From Lineus longissimus (lineage: Eukaryota > Nemertea > Pilidiophora > Heteronemertea > Lineidae), in the NCBI RefSeq assembly GCF_910592395.1, contig NC_088320.1:3970001-4034000 (forward strand): a stretch of 64,000 bases of DNA, in the 5' to 3' direction. The notes beneath the pieces were generated by a model. It saw nothing but the letters and a program-made list of their open reading frames with translations, did not search any database and was not told where the DNA came from. Of this stretch, positions 53,601 through 64,000 are shown in pieces. The translations under genes were made by a program, and so were the position numbers. The stretch's first letter is position 1, and each line of letters begins with the position of its first letter.

Positions 53601-55204
53601 TCCGAATTAGTTGTTTACTTCTGGTTTTTCTCGTAGGTTTTGTCTTATGCTCTCAGTGGTCTCTCATAGCTCGTTTCCGTTGTGCAGGTCCTGTCTGAAC
53701 TTTCATTATTATCAGTCCTAGTTCTGTCATTTCTTCTCGGTTAAATAGCCAGATTTTGGTTGTCTCGGAGTCTTCTTCGTCGGACTTCTCAGTCATCAGG
53801 CTAGGTCGTACCATGTGCAAAACAGGTCTAAAGGTCGTAACAGTTGTTCATAGTTATGAGATTATCCACAAACGAATATCTATACTACAGCATTGTTTAA
53901 TGTGTGGTTCTTGCACCCAAAGCCGTCAATAACTGAAACAAACTCATCAAGCAGACCCTTGCTTAAAAACGCCAAGAAGACCGCTTGCCTCTGCCCGATG
54001 GCTCATCTTCTTACATCTGTGTGGTTTAAAAGCCTCTATTTAAAAATGGACAACGGCGAATTCAGTTTTTCCAAACTGACTTGTTTAATAAGACCCCGAG
54101 GGCAACTGTCACAGATATCAAGGTGACCAGTTCGCTGTCACCCAACATTGCCCACTGACAATGGACACATAGAACACACGTAGAGCAAATGGTTTATCAT
54201 CACGCGTGGTTAGGCTTTCCTGTGGTTCGAGAGTTGAATATTTCTCTTGGTGACCGTAACTTGATGATATCTGAATTCATCAGATAGCATGTTTTACAAA
54301 AGCAAAGAGATTTACTTCGCTAATTTGACATTATATGGATGTAACTTGTGGTAAAGAGCGAGAATAACAACATTCCTTGAGAAGGGTGCAAATCAATATA
54401 GAAGTCCAGAGGGAGTGGTTTTCTACATTACCTATTCCACTGTGCGCATATGTATACACAGTTAATCATTTATTTCATCTGAAGCGCAGAACGAAATCAA
54501 TCAGAGGGAACTACATGTATCTGTCCCCCAAGTTATAGTCAAGTGGAAACTTTACAATTCGATTCAAAGTCGTTATAGCTTAGCACTTCGACTGTAATCG
54601 AGAACAACCCTGGCATCCATGATGTATATCACAGTAACTTAACCGCATGATCAGAGGCATATTGCCATCGATCAGATATGTATCTCATTCGGCAGTGGGG
54701 TTTTAGTTTCTCTTTCAATATATCTTAAGAAATATATCGCCAACAGAGAGGTTCTAGATTCCAATTTATCACATATATGTATCTAACCGTTACCCCATTC
54801 GGCTAGTGCAATGGGTCAGTGGATTCATCAATTCAGTGATAAATCTCAAACTTAAGTTCCATATTACAATTCGACAGTCCAATTTATACCGCGAAATATT
54901 GGCGGCTTACTTCAAAGCCAACATCTCTACAGGAGCATGTGTTATTGCTTGCGAGACCCCTCTTGGCAAGATGTAATTTGATCAGATCCAAGTAGCCATA
55001 GCTAGCTGGTCAATATTGGCTCGTCACTCAAGTCAAGAATCGTAGGCGAACAGTGTGATACGTTGGGTGTCATAAACAATCGAATCTGTCAAACCACTGC
55101 CCCAAGTTTGCAATCTCTCAACATCGATATGATCCATAGGTAGGCTCTACATTGTCTGTCTAGAAACCTTTTTGAAATGCTGTCCGCCATTTTGGTTTTT
55201 TGGT

Positions 55205-55350
55205 ATAAAAATGCCTACTCATAATATTTTCAGAGTTAGGCAATTATACTTTGTGTGTTAAATTACCTAACTCACATAACTGAGATAGGCACATGTACAT
55301 ATTGAGCTGGATACAGGGTTTTGATTGGTCAATGACTTAGGCATTTTTAT
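55205..55350. repeat. Nested inverted repeat
   Basis: The outer arms ATAAAAATGCCTA (55205-55217) and TAGGCATTTTTAT (55338-55350) are exact 13-base reverse complements. Inside, GAGTTAGGCAATT (55233) and AATTACCTAACTC (55261) form a second 12-of-13 hairpin. A direct echo, GAGTCAGGCAATTATC, lies near 55412. It is probably a small MITE-like element. Confidence 0.55.
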
Positions 55351-58300
55351 TGTGGAGTGCCTTGCTTTTGGAGGGGCGACTTGGGCAAAAAAACTCAAAA
55401 TGGCCAAAAAGTGAGTCAGGCAATTATCGTAGGAGTGTGACGTTATGCATCCTCAGACACTATGAGCGGCAAACGCACGATGGCCATTTCTTAATACAAA
55501 TCATTAGCGAAAACTGTCAGGTACTGTCTGGTATTTGCTACTTAAGACTATAATTGATATCAGTCCAACTCTAAGAATAGTGGATGCAGAGCTTTGGGGA
55601 AAACTTCCTTACACATTATATATGTCAGTGTCAAAAAACGGCCGGAGAAAACAGAGATTCCTGGTACTTTCTACATATCAGCGTTTGATCAAATTGCTGT
55701 CTCCTCACTGCTCTGGGGGTCCAAAGCCCGAGGCAAAAAAGTCATTACTCTGATATTTTTCTTTATCTAAACCAATGAGCTCATAAACAACAAAAGCTAG
55801 AGTGTTGATATTCTATGACCGTCCTGACCAACACAATATCGATGGGTTGAAAAAGCCATCCGGATTGCCTGTCAGTGATCGTATCCTATTTTGCCCAAGG
55901 CCCAAGACGTGGGTAAAATGACTAGCGTTGCTGGTCATTAGGCAAGCTGTTAGTATGCATGTTGTCCGGACACAATCAATCTGGTCGATCTCAGCCCCCG
56001 GCTCTTTATCATCGGATCGTGGTGGCAAGAAGTGTTTTCTACCTCGGAAGAACGCAAAGAATGAAAGATGACAAGTCATGATGAAAGTGTCACCAAAGAC
56101 ACATACCAATCTATTTAGTTGAAAAGTAGCACTTGCAGTTGGTCATTTCCAAGTTATGGGGTCAGGCTCTGTTGAATTCGACGTCATGACCGACACGCTT
56201 CGTCACAAGCTGATGAGGAAAGAGACGAAATTTTGCTTTCAGAGTGTCCTCCAAGAACTGAACAAGTTCATTACTTTACGTTACAATACCGGTAGGCCTC
56301 GAACATATCGACGAAGAATAAGTTTTAGTGAAGAAAGGGTTAACCGATTTAGATTGTACACCACATTTCCTATGATACACCAGGTATAGACACCATTATC
56401 ATTTGCAAAACTAAACTTTGGTGTCAGCACCACGTGACCAGACGCCTAATAGGCATTAATTTTCTTTATGGGACCATAAATCAGGATAGCAGACCTCTGA
56501 ATCTATTCAACCATTTCTCAGTCGATTCAAGGGGCTGTTCCGTCTCACAGATTCTGTTGGACCACACATCACATGTTATATCGTACAAAAAACTTTGCCA
56601 TGATGCACGGGGGACTGACTTCTAGTTAGCTTGAGTTGAAATTGAAGTTGTCCAGTTCGGTTGCACACAGTACGTCGGGACACTCTCCAATGAGCACCCA
56701 TGTAAAGAATTTCATCATCATGGAGTTTGTTGCATTTATCCATATCACTGAACAAGACTTCAAACTCTCGCACATGAAAATCAGTTCTCAGATCATTATG
56801 TCCGTGCATGTGAGGATCTGGGCCACGTTCACGCTATCCCCCAATCCTGTTGATAATTGCAGTATTTTCAAAAACTTGGAGGTGTTAGTGGGTATTAGCC
56901 ATGCTTGTACATAAATGTACAATGTAGTATGACAAAAAAAACTCGTAGTCATGATCTCGTTAAATTATGTGTCTTCCTATTTGGACATGTTTGACACAGA
57001 ATATTTACTTTCCTTTCAGAAACACAAAGACAAAAAAATAAAAATGGAATAAAAAAGTTAAACGATGGGAATGTAATTCCAGGGAAAATTGATTGAGATG
57101 AACTCATGCTACAACAGATTAATGAGACCGGGTAATATCAACCACTTTCTTATTTGAATTTCTAATGTTTAGTGTTACCACAAACAATTAAGGCGAAATT
57201 AATTGCCGCCAAATAATCGCTCGTCTGATAAATTGATCTCATCTATTTAGTAAAGTTGCAAAAACAAGACAAGTCAGTGAGAGCAGGGGCAACCTTCGGT
57301 GACAAATGGATGGGAGTCAACATGGCCAACTAAATGTTATGACCATTTCAAAGGTTTGCTACCAACAGCAAAGCTTTTTGTAATTGATGATACAATCCGT
57401 CTACGGTGTCATCGAGGATGGAGAGGTAGTGCCAACACTTCTCGAGCCTTTTTAACCCGAATGAGGAAAGGGGGCAACAGCGACATCCAGGTCAACTTTG
57501 GTGTCTGCAATATATCAGGGTCATTCGATCGCCTGTCAGCCTGTCCTTGCGGCTTTGCGAATTTCCTAGATTTCGAGAATCAACATTTTGTCCGCCATGA
57601 CCAACTGTCAGTACTCGTTCTTCCTCAAATTCAGACTACCGTAGTTTTATTCCTCATTAGTAGTGCGATCAAGACAATGATCGATGCTTTTGCACCAAGG
57701 TAAAATGAGGCTACATCGACCTACATCTTTCCAGGAAACAAACCATGATAAAGGCCAGAGTGCTTTGTTATCAAACCAGCACAGGGATTCCACAACCAGC
57801 GAAATGAATGTTCTCGAAAAAAGACACAGGCTGGATGTGTTGCCGTAGCAAAAAAATGCTGGGTCACGTGATGCCATTAGCACAAGATTGGAAGTGAGAG
57901 TTTAACATCAAAGGCACCGACAGAGTCATTATTGTGCAGACAGGACATAATAAGTTTCAGTAGTTCACCAGACATCGTGTACAATACTGGCAATTGCTGG
58001 CAATACAGTAATGAAACAGTTAGATCGTGGATTGCTGGCAAGTGAAAGTCCGGGTTAGGGAATTACTAAATTACTCGGTCTTAGCATGCGAGGCATGTCT
58101 CCGTAAGCCAATGGAACTTTTACTCTTCGCCATTTTCTGACACAACTTACATCTGATGAAATTAATACAGGGATAGAATATGCTTTTCAAAATCAGAACG
58201 CGTTGGGACAGCCTTTCCTGGAGATGCACTAGATCATCTTAGCATTGGAGCATGTTCTGGACAAGCGCAGTCATGTGTGAACAGCAAAGGACGTACATGT

Positions 58301-58934
58301 ACCCCTATCTGATTACGACGAGTAAGAACTGACCTCAGCGAGAAGGGACCAACTAAGGAAAGGTGTTGGACTAACTAAGAACACTTTCTAACAAACATTT
58401 GGACCCTCATAAGGAGAGGAGTACAAAATGCAAAAAGGGACAATTTCACTGGCCTTCAAACATATCGAATGAGTCATCAGTTTAGGGCTCGTCTACTCAC
58501 TGTGCAAATACGTCCAGTCAGTGAAGGGTGCCAACTTGCTGCATGGCATTTAGCGAGGCATTTGATTGGTAAAACGTGAGGAAGACACCAATGCTCAAAA
58601 GTCGATCTTATGAGAACCGACTGCTTGATGTCTCCCGCCAACCGCTGACAGGCCACGAAACCTAACCTCGCCGATGCGGAACTGAGTGCCTGGTTTGCCC
58701 TTCGTGGATCTCTGCTGCATATATTATTGATTGAAGACCAGGAACCACATCACTAAATCACCAGATCGCGCTGAAACTCGGAAGAGATAGCACCGGGGAA
58801 AAACGCAGTGGACTTGTGGTGAATTGCCATACACAAAGTTTTAGCTCAAGTGCTGTCCGGAATTCAGCAGTGTTTTCAAACAGTGTAATTGTCAATGGAT
58901 GATTGATGGACCAAGGTCATAACGCGGGAATATA

Positions 58935-58957
58935 ATTGGCCGGCAGTGTCACATGTG
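58935..58957 (+). promoter_or_regulatory. Hox4 proximal CCAAT (ATTGG) plus E-box module
   Basis: ATTGG (58935-58939) is followed after 12 bases by CATGTG (58952-58957), within the palindrome CACATGTG (58950-58957), 91 bases before the Hox4 start. It mirrors the Hox5 module at 16765-16785. NF-Y and USF act through such a pair at vertebrate Hoxb4. Confidence 0.45.
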
Positions 58958-59048
58958 TAGATCAATCTGCATAAGTAGGCGTGGTTATGATAACTGGTCC
59001 ACGGCACGGCGAGAGAAAAATTATTTCCACTCAATTCAGGCAAAATTA

Positions 59049-59442
59049 ATGACCATGAGTACGTTCTTGATGAACTCTAGCGCTTACGTTGAACCAAAGT
59101 TCCCTCCGAATGAGGAATACTCGCATACAAGTTACATGCCAGCCCAGCAATCGGACTATTATCGGCCTCAAGGCGAAAATTACGGGTACCAGCACGGGGA
59201 AAGTGTGAGTTATGAGGAAGGGAAGGGACATTACTCTCCGACAAGTCAGAGTTACGGGTATCTTAACGGGGTGTCCCCTGTTCATCACCGAGGAGCTCCT
59301 CCGGACGACCTCCCTTTGAACTGCGGACCAATGCAACTGCCCACGACGACACTGGACTCTCATCCAACAAATCAGGGCCACAATCCATCGACAGGAGCCC
59401 CAGTTATTTATCCTTGGATGAAGAAAGTCCACAGTACCACAG
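59049..59442 (+). CDS. Hox4: Hox4 (Deformed-group) homeodomain protein, coding exon 1, partial gene
   Basis: The exon encodes residues 1-131 plus one base. It starts MTMSTFLMNS and continues YVEPKFPPNEEYSHTSYMP, the N-terminal signature of Hox4/Dfd proteins, and ends with VIYPWMKKVH (YPWM 121-124), the Hox4 cofactor-binding hexapeptide. The middle is Tyr/Gly/Ser/Pro-rich. The donor is ACCACAG|GTAGGT at phase 1, as in Hox5. The start is set at 59049 for the conserved MTMS; the second ATG (59055, ACCATGA) has the better Kozak context and may be used. An in-frame ATG at 58953 falls inside the CACATGTG element and adds 32 unconserved residues, so I reject it. The homeobox exon is not in the window, so the intron is at least 4.56 kb. 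The protein is a nuclear transcription factor for anterior patterning. Confidence 0.95.
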
Positions 59443-59788
59443 GTAGGTTCAGTCTTATCAATATCGCAATAAAACACACCTCGAGTTCTCTATAACCCAT
59501 TATCGTATTTGGATAATGACCCAGGCGCGTGGCCCCAAAGATAAATACCGATAACCATGACGAATGGCCATCAAGTCAAATTTTTACATCCTTTTTCACC
59601 GTTTTGGGAAGTCTACAACATAAACCATCAAGCGCCATAACTGTAAATCACATAAACTACATCTTTATAGCTGCTTTACAATTGCATTAAAACTGCATGC
59701 GAGCGAGGGGGTAGCCAGAATGCAGGGCACACCAAAATCACATATTTTAATTTGATGGTGGGTTGTCGTTTAAAAGATGAGTAACTCT

Positions 59789-59870
59789 AACAGGTGTGTG
59801 AATTAATGATGGCGGAATCAATGGGTGGCAATTTGTTTTATGGCCTCCTTGTCATAATGTGGCCATAAAC
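59789..59870 (+). promoter_or_regulatory. Homeodomain-site-rich block in Hox4 intron
   Basis: The block holds AATTAATGATGG, AATCAATGG and TTTATGGCC (59837-59845) facing its reverse complement GGCCATAAA (59861-59869). TAATGATGG resembles Hox-PBC composite sites, and vertebrate Hoxb4 has intronic autoregulatory elements of that kind. Further ATAAA-type sites (ACATAAACC, ACATAAACT) lie at 59620-59660. Function is inference. Confidence 0.35.
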
Positions 59871-61367
59871 GCCATTGTTTATTTTACTCAGTGCTACTGC
59901 TAAGCGTGTTAGTATTGGGATTTTATTACCCTACATTTTATTACTCTACAGTACTCCACTGCCTTGGACACAGCCTATTAATTAAGATCATGGTTGACTG
60001 GGATAACATTATTCGCTCAATTCACTCTCAGCGGCATCATCTTTTAAAGACTCCGTAGTTCCTCATGGGCAGTTTCTTTAAATCTCTCTGATTCTGAGGA
60101 ACGTTTACATCTATCTGAGCCCTCCTCAAGACATTCTAAGCTGGCTTTGTTTGGATTACACAGTACTGAACACGGATGGGCTAGGCCAATGACAGTTTAT
60201 TGCCCAGTCACCTGTCCGAATGGGTTTCTCGTCATGTCTGTTGTGCGCTCGCAGTTGCCTCTTTGATTTCCAAATATAAGGTTCGATATATTCCTAACAT
60301 TCATCTCTCTATCTGTTAAACCATGGAAATCTGGCAATACAATGCATTCCATATTTTGCAACTCGTGATAAAAAAATAACTGAATGCATTTCCAGCATGG
60401 CCGATTCTACGCAATGTTTACCTTTTTTTCTTACCGCATGTATATTAAGTTCTGCTAATATGCGGTAGAAGCCGCCACATGTAACAACTGATAATATCGT
60501 TTTGGCGCACAATGGGTAATGTTTCAATAGAACGTGAATTGACATCGTGCATGGGTAGGATTATCAGATTGAAACAAGCCGTCTGTGACGAAAAAAGAGA
60601 GATTTACTTTGTGATTTGCGGCCATCATATGCCACGACTTCTCAATCGTGCGTGTGTGGAGTTTCCTGAACGATTATCAGCAAAAAAAAATCCGAAAGAA
60701 GTCGAATTAATTGAACACATTCCATTCGTCGAACATATATTCCAATCGGGTATCTACAAATGTATACATTTCGAATTAGTTTAGCTTATTTCATCTCGAC
60801 GGGAAATCAATTTTCTATTGTCTTTTCAATCGTTAGAAATCATCAAATTAAGTCAGGTCAGCTCACCTGATGTAGTATTCTGAAAAACAGCAGCCTCTCA
60901 AATTCGTGTACCTGAACAGTTCATAAGAGCCACTAGCGGGCAAAGCAGGTGTTTTCTAATCATCTCGGCCAATGTTTTTAATCCAGATCCCCTGTGATAC
61001 TATTACCTGGTGTAATGACGGTGCTTTATCTGCTATGGGACATGTGTCAATTTGTTCATCCTCATTAACAGTGCATTTGAAAATTGCCTCGGCAGTCTAT
61101 TTGCACCCGACTCATCCAGCCATTTTTCACGTATTATTGTCACATTCTTGACACGATGCGGGTGTGTATTGACTGAGAACAAATACTGCGTGTCGACGAA
61201 TCGAAACAAGTAACAATGTGCTGAAATTCCTGAAAATCGGCTAGTCTTTTTCACAAAACACTTCATGGTCATTCGTGTTATCGAGTTTTCCCCCACCTAA
61301 ATCCGAGCAAACTGTTTGCAGCTTATCAAATTATGGCAAGACATCACAAAAACAAATGGCACAAGTA

Positions 61368-61385
61368 AGAGAGAGAGAGAGAGAG
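61368..61385. repeat. (AG)9 microsatellite
   Basis: Nine AG dinucleotides in the Hox4 intron. Confidence 0.9.
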
Positions 61386-62255
61386 TGAGCAACTCAGCGA
61401 GTTTATAAAGTAGCATAAAGATAAGCATGTCCTCGTTTTTAGTCCCAAAGTATTGCCCAACTGAAATGATATCAGAGTCAGAAAAAGCTGTTCCTGTGAC
61501 CCAAGGTCGCAAATTCCGGTTGAATCTTTATTCTAAATGTGTACATGATTCTTGTAGAATTATGTTTTAAGATCATAACTTAAGGAAACGTTTTAGAAAT
61601 ATAATGCAAATAACCAAGTAGTACATGTAGAGCATGTAGGCCTATGCGAAACCGAATATGATCTTCCTTAAAATTGAATAAGAATTTTGACCTTCGGGTT
61701 GCACGAAATAATTTTCTCAGCTGGTTCCCAATCCCAAACTATCTTGACAAAAGTCATGGGGACTTCGTACTTATCAATTCAGATTATTATAACAAGTAGC
61801 AATGACAGACGACACAAAATGGTGAAGATACTTGTCACTAATTGGCAAGGCAAAAAAACAGTATGTCCAAGTGTGCTGAAATCATTGTTCTGTTAGATCA
61901 AGTTGAGGTGAAAGCACCATCAGAAGGTGATCACATTAATAGGTAATAAATCATTAATGTCCCTTGTGCTGTTTGAACGTACATTTGTATACTGCTTGTT
62001 ATTGTTATGAAATATGGATGAACCGACATGTCAGAGACGACTCCCGTAGAGATGTGATGAATGATGGCCTCATATTTTGATATTCTTGATTAACTGTTCA
62101 GGCGATTACTCAATCTGCAACAAAATATCACACAACTGCGCCCAGGGCAAAAATCGTGATTCGTAAACAAATTATGTTTAATATCCTACTCAGTTATCCT
62201 AGAAGCTTTATAACTCTCACACAATGATATCTAATTTAGTACTCCGACATCTTGT

Positions 62256-62310
62256 TTTACAAGATTCTTAGGAAAGTCTGATATAAAATATTAGAATCAT
62301 GCAAAATTTG
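62256..62310 (+). repeat. Dispersed repeat family copy, fragment
   Basis: It contains TTTTACAAGATTCTTAGG and TTAGAATCATGCAAAATT, resembling the 3' part of the copy at 3890-4075. Weakly supported. Confidence 0.35.
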
Positions 62311-63372
62311 TCTATCAAACAAGAACGCTAGCTGGCTTTTCGACCGTTGACAGCACGCAAAAGGATCATAGTTACAACGTACTGGTGCACTGCGATCTGT
62401 GACTCTATAATTCCTGCATCGATTTCACTTAATTAACATCCGGTATTTGAGTTGCTCTTTTGGCAAAACAATGCATCATGCGATATTGAAAAATATGAAA
62501 AAGTTGTACACATGCTGCAGTGGATAATCTGGATATTGTTCTCCATTAATAATAAATCATTTTTGAACTATTAGTCACTATAAATTGATGAATGAGTAGG
62601 CTCCCATCCCGGTATTGATGCAGTGAACAATCACGGACCTTGGGCATGTTGAACCAAAACAGTCCACCTGAATAAAGAGATCATGGGCAATGCCGTCAAA
62701 GAGACAAACATCTGTTAAATCCTATAATGTTATTTTCATGTGACATAACGTATGTTTTTAAAAGTGAGAGTTCTACAGTTGTCCTGCTAACCGATATAGG
62801 TTATTTTTAGAACTTACTGATTAAGATTGACAAATCGAGGTTTTCGACATGGCTCTTGTGTACTTGCATGAGTTTTGTTCAACTTCCAGCATCTATTGTA
62901 TCTTTATCCACTCCTACATTTCAAGCATGAAGATAATGTCAAGAAATGAATTTAAGTTCAAAGTCTCTGCATCACACAGTCAGTATTACACGTACATGTA
63001 TATTGTTGCGGTAATAAACAAGTCGCACGTATCGTACGGCCTTCTCTATTAAACCATGTATACGTTCAAGGGATCACTAAATCCCTCGTGGCGTCATCTA
63101 AAATTAATACGAAACCCATTTGTTCTCATTTTCAACACCGTCTGTAATTAATTAGTGTCTGCGAATTTCACATAAAATATATCGAAAATAAATGATACAA
63201 ACATGTAATATTATCGGCCCAATTGCATTGTATCAGTTCTAATAATCCTTGTCCACACGGAATATATCATGCACTTTTTATTGCATTATACTCAGGACTT
63301 GATATAAAAAAGTGCACGTTTTGGCACTTCACGAACAGCTCCTTCAAAACCGGCCGTGTATACTTTTCAACA

Positions 63373-63387
63373 CCCCCCCCCCCCCCC
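63373..63387. repeat. C15 homopolymer tract
   Basis: Fifteen consecutive C residues in the Hox4 intron. Confidence 0.9.
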
Positions 63388-63843
63388 ATTTTAGCTCACA
63401 AAGTTACTGCAATCTCTCTGGAGGAAGGCCATGTTTTTTGTCACATCCCGTTCATGCCGTTCTTCAGCCAAAGGGAAAAAAACGTGAAATACCCTCATCC
63501 CAGGAACAATCACTTGGTACCATTCCGTAGCGCAATGTCATCGATCTCCAGATCATTAAAGCTTCACTTGCTCAGCTAAGGCGAGATGTTCAACACAACC
63601 ATGCTTAATGAGCCTGAATGTCAATTATTTTTAGAATCTCTTTGATGTTGCCGCCTGACGTTATGCAATGTAGTCTTGAGCTACGTTGTCTTCTTGGTGG
63701 TTGTGATTCATCTTTGGTGACGATGACTGGGGGATAGATGACTAGGATTTCTCGGTGTAATTACATATTGCAACCGAGAACCGCTGTGACGTCCCATGGG
63801 AACGATGCTCGAAAAGAGAAGGGGCACCGTCTGTAATTCTCGA

Positions 63844-63896
63844 TGAGCTCAGTGGTTGAATTTTGAGCTCAGCGGTTGAATCGGGGCGAAAGCCCG
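63844..63896 (+). repeat. Imperfect 20-bp duplication plus GNRA-type hairpin
   Basis: TGAGCTCAGTGGTTGAAT (63844-63861) is repeated with one change at 63864-63881. AGCTCAGTGGTTGA resembles a tRNA A-box / D-arm. The next bases, CGGGGC-GAAA-GCCCG (63882-63896), form a small hairpin with one bulged G and a GAAA loop. It may be a fragment of a tRNA-derived SINE; no full tRNA fold is seen. Confidence 0.4.
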
Positions 63897-64000
63897 AAGG
63901 TAGAGCTTCACGACACCCATTTTCTGGCATACCGTGCTTTCATCATTTGTGGATCAATGTATATTGTGTTCGCAGGGACGTCCTTGGTCTCTGGCTTGTG

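Larger units (their letters stand above)
47566..58920. other. mir-10 to Hox4 intergenic region; no gene recognised
   Basis: About 11.4 kb with no recognisable coding exon. The longest open frames, 139 codons at 49323-49742 and 134 codons at 57299-57703, have no identifiable domain and lack neighbours; I do not call them. Contents include a C14 tract at 47672, two CACGTG E-boxes close together near 52213 and 52243, and a nested inverted repeat at 55205-55350. Regulatory control of Hox4 is expected from this side. Confidence 0.6.
59443..64000 (+). other. Hox4: Hox4 intron, 5' part (runs off the window)
   Basis: From the GTAGGT donor to the right edge I find no WFQNRR-type homeobox exon and no acceptor leading to one. 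Contents noted separately: a homeodomain-motif-rich block (59789-59870), an (AG)9 tract, a diverged dispersed-repeat copy (62256), a C15 tract and a tRNA-A-box-like duplication near the end. Confidence 0.75.

Noticed and set aside
57299-57703. 134-codon + strand frame 1.3 kb before Hox4
   Set aside because: No recognisable domain, no conserved motif and no evident splice link to Hox4; near the length expected by chance in 64 kb on six frames.
58953-59048. Upstream in-frame ATG extending Hox4 by 32 residues
   Set aside because: The added residues match nothing in Hox4 proteins, and the ATG is part of the CACATGTG promoter palindrome.
59046-59477. 143-codon minus-strand open frame opposite Hox4 exon 1
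   Set aside because: It is the mirror of a real, conserved exon, and its predicted protein has no recognised domain.
59443-64000. Search for the Hox4 homeobox exon
   Set aside because: No WFQNRR-coding sequence was found on the + strand after exon 1; the exon must lie beyond the window.

Overview
This window looks like part of an animal Hox cluster from an AT-rich, non-vertebrate bilaterian genome. It carries, all on the + strand and in the canonical 5'-posterior to 3'-anterior order: a complete two-exon Hox5 gene (exon 1 at 16893-17442, 6.67-kb intron, homeobox exon 24111-24403), the microRNA gene mir-10 (hairpin 47481-47565), and the first coding exon of Hox4 (59049-59442), whose homeobox exon lies beyond the right edge. 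The order Hox5, mir-10, Hox4 is the ancestral bilaterian arrangement. Long intergenic stretches, an ordered cluster and a Hox4 N-terminus close to chordate Hox4 suggest an invertebrate deuterostome (hemichordate, sea star or amphioxus). A lophotrochozoan cannot be excluded from the sequence alone.

Layout. 1-16.6 kb: noncoding 5' flank of Hox5 with degenerate repeats; no Hox6 exon was seen, so the next posterior gene starts more than 16 kb upstream. 16.6-24.4 kb: Hox5 with a compact proximal promoter (DR2-like nuclear-receptor site, CCAAT plus E-box, two minimal uORFs) and an intron that begins with a dense group of CTCGTAAA/CATAAAA motifs (Cdx/posterior-Hox type). 24.4-25 kb: probable Hox5 3'UTR with a striking 98-nt near-perfect hairpin. 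25-47.4 kb: noncoding, with a foldback element, a five-copy satellite-like array at 33.2-34.1 kb and long C/G homopolymers. 47.5 kb: mir-10. 47.6-58.9 kb: noncoding. 58.9-64 kb: Hox4 promoter, exon 1 and at least 4.56 kb of intron with a homeodomain-site-rich block.

Function. Hox5 and Hox4 encode sequence-specific transcription factors that pattern the anterior-posterior axis; both carry the YPWM motif that recruits PBC/Exd cofactors. miR-10 lies in the same transcriptional orientation between them. Most open reading frames elsewhere are short, overlapping on both strands and unlike any family I recognise; I read them as noise. The dispersed repeats (at least eight copies of one family, in both orientations) and the hairpin downstream of Hox5 are the least explained structures here.
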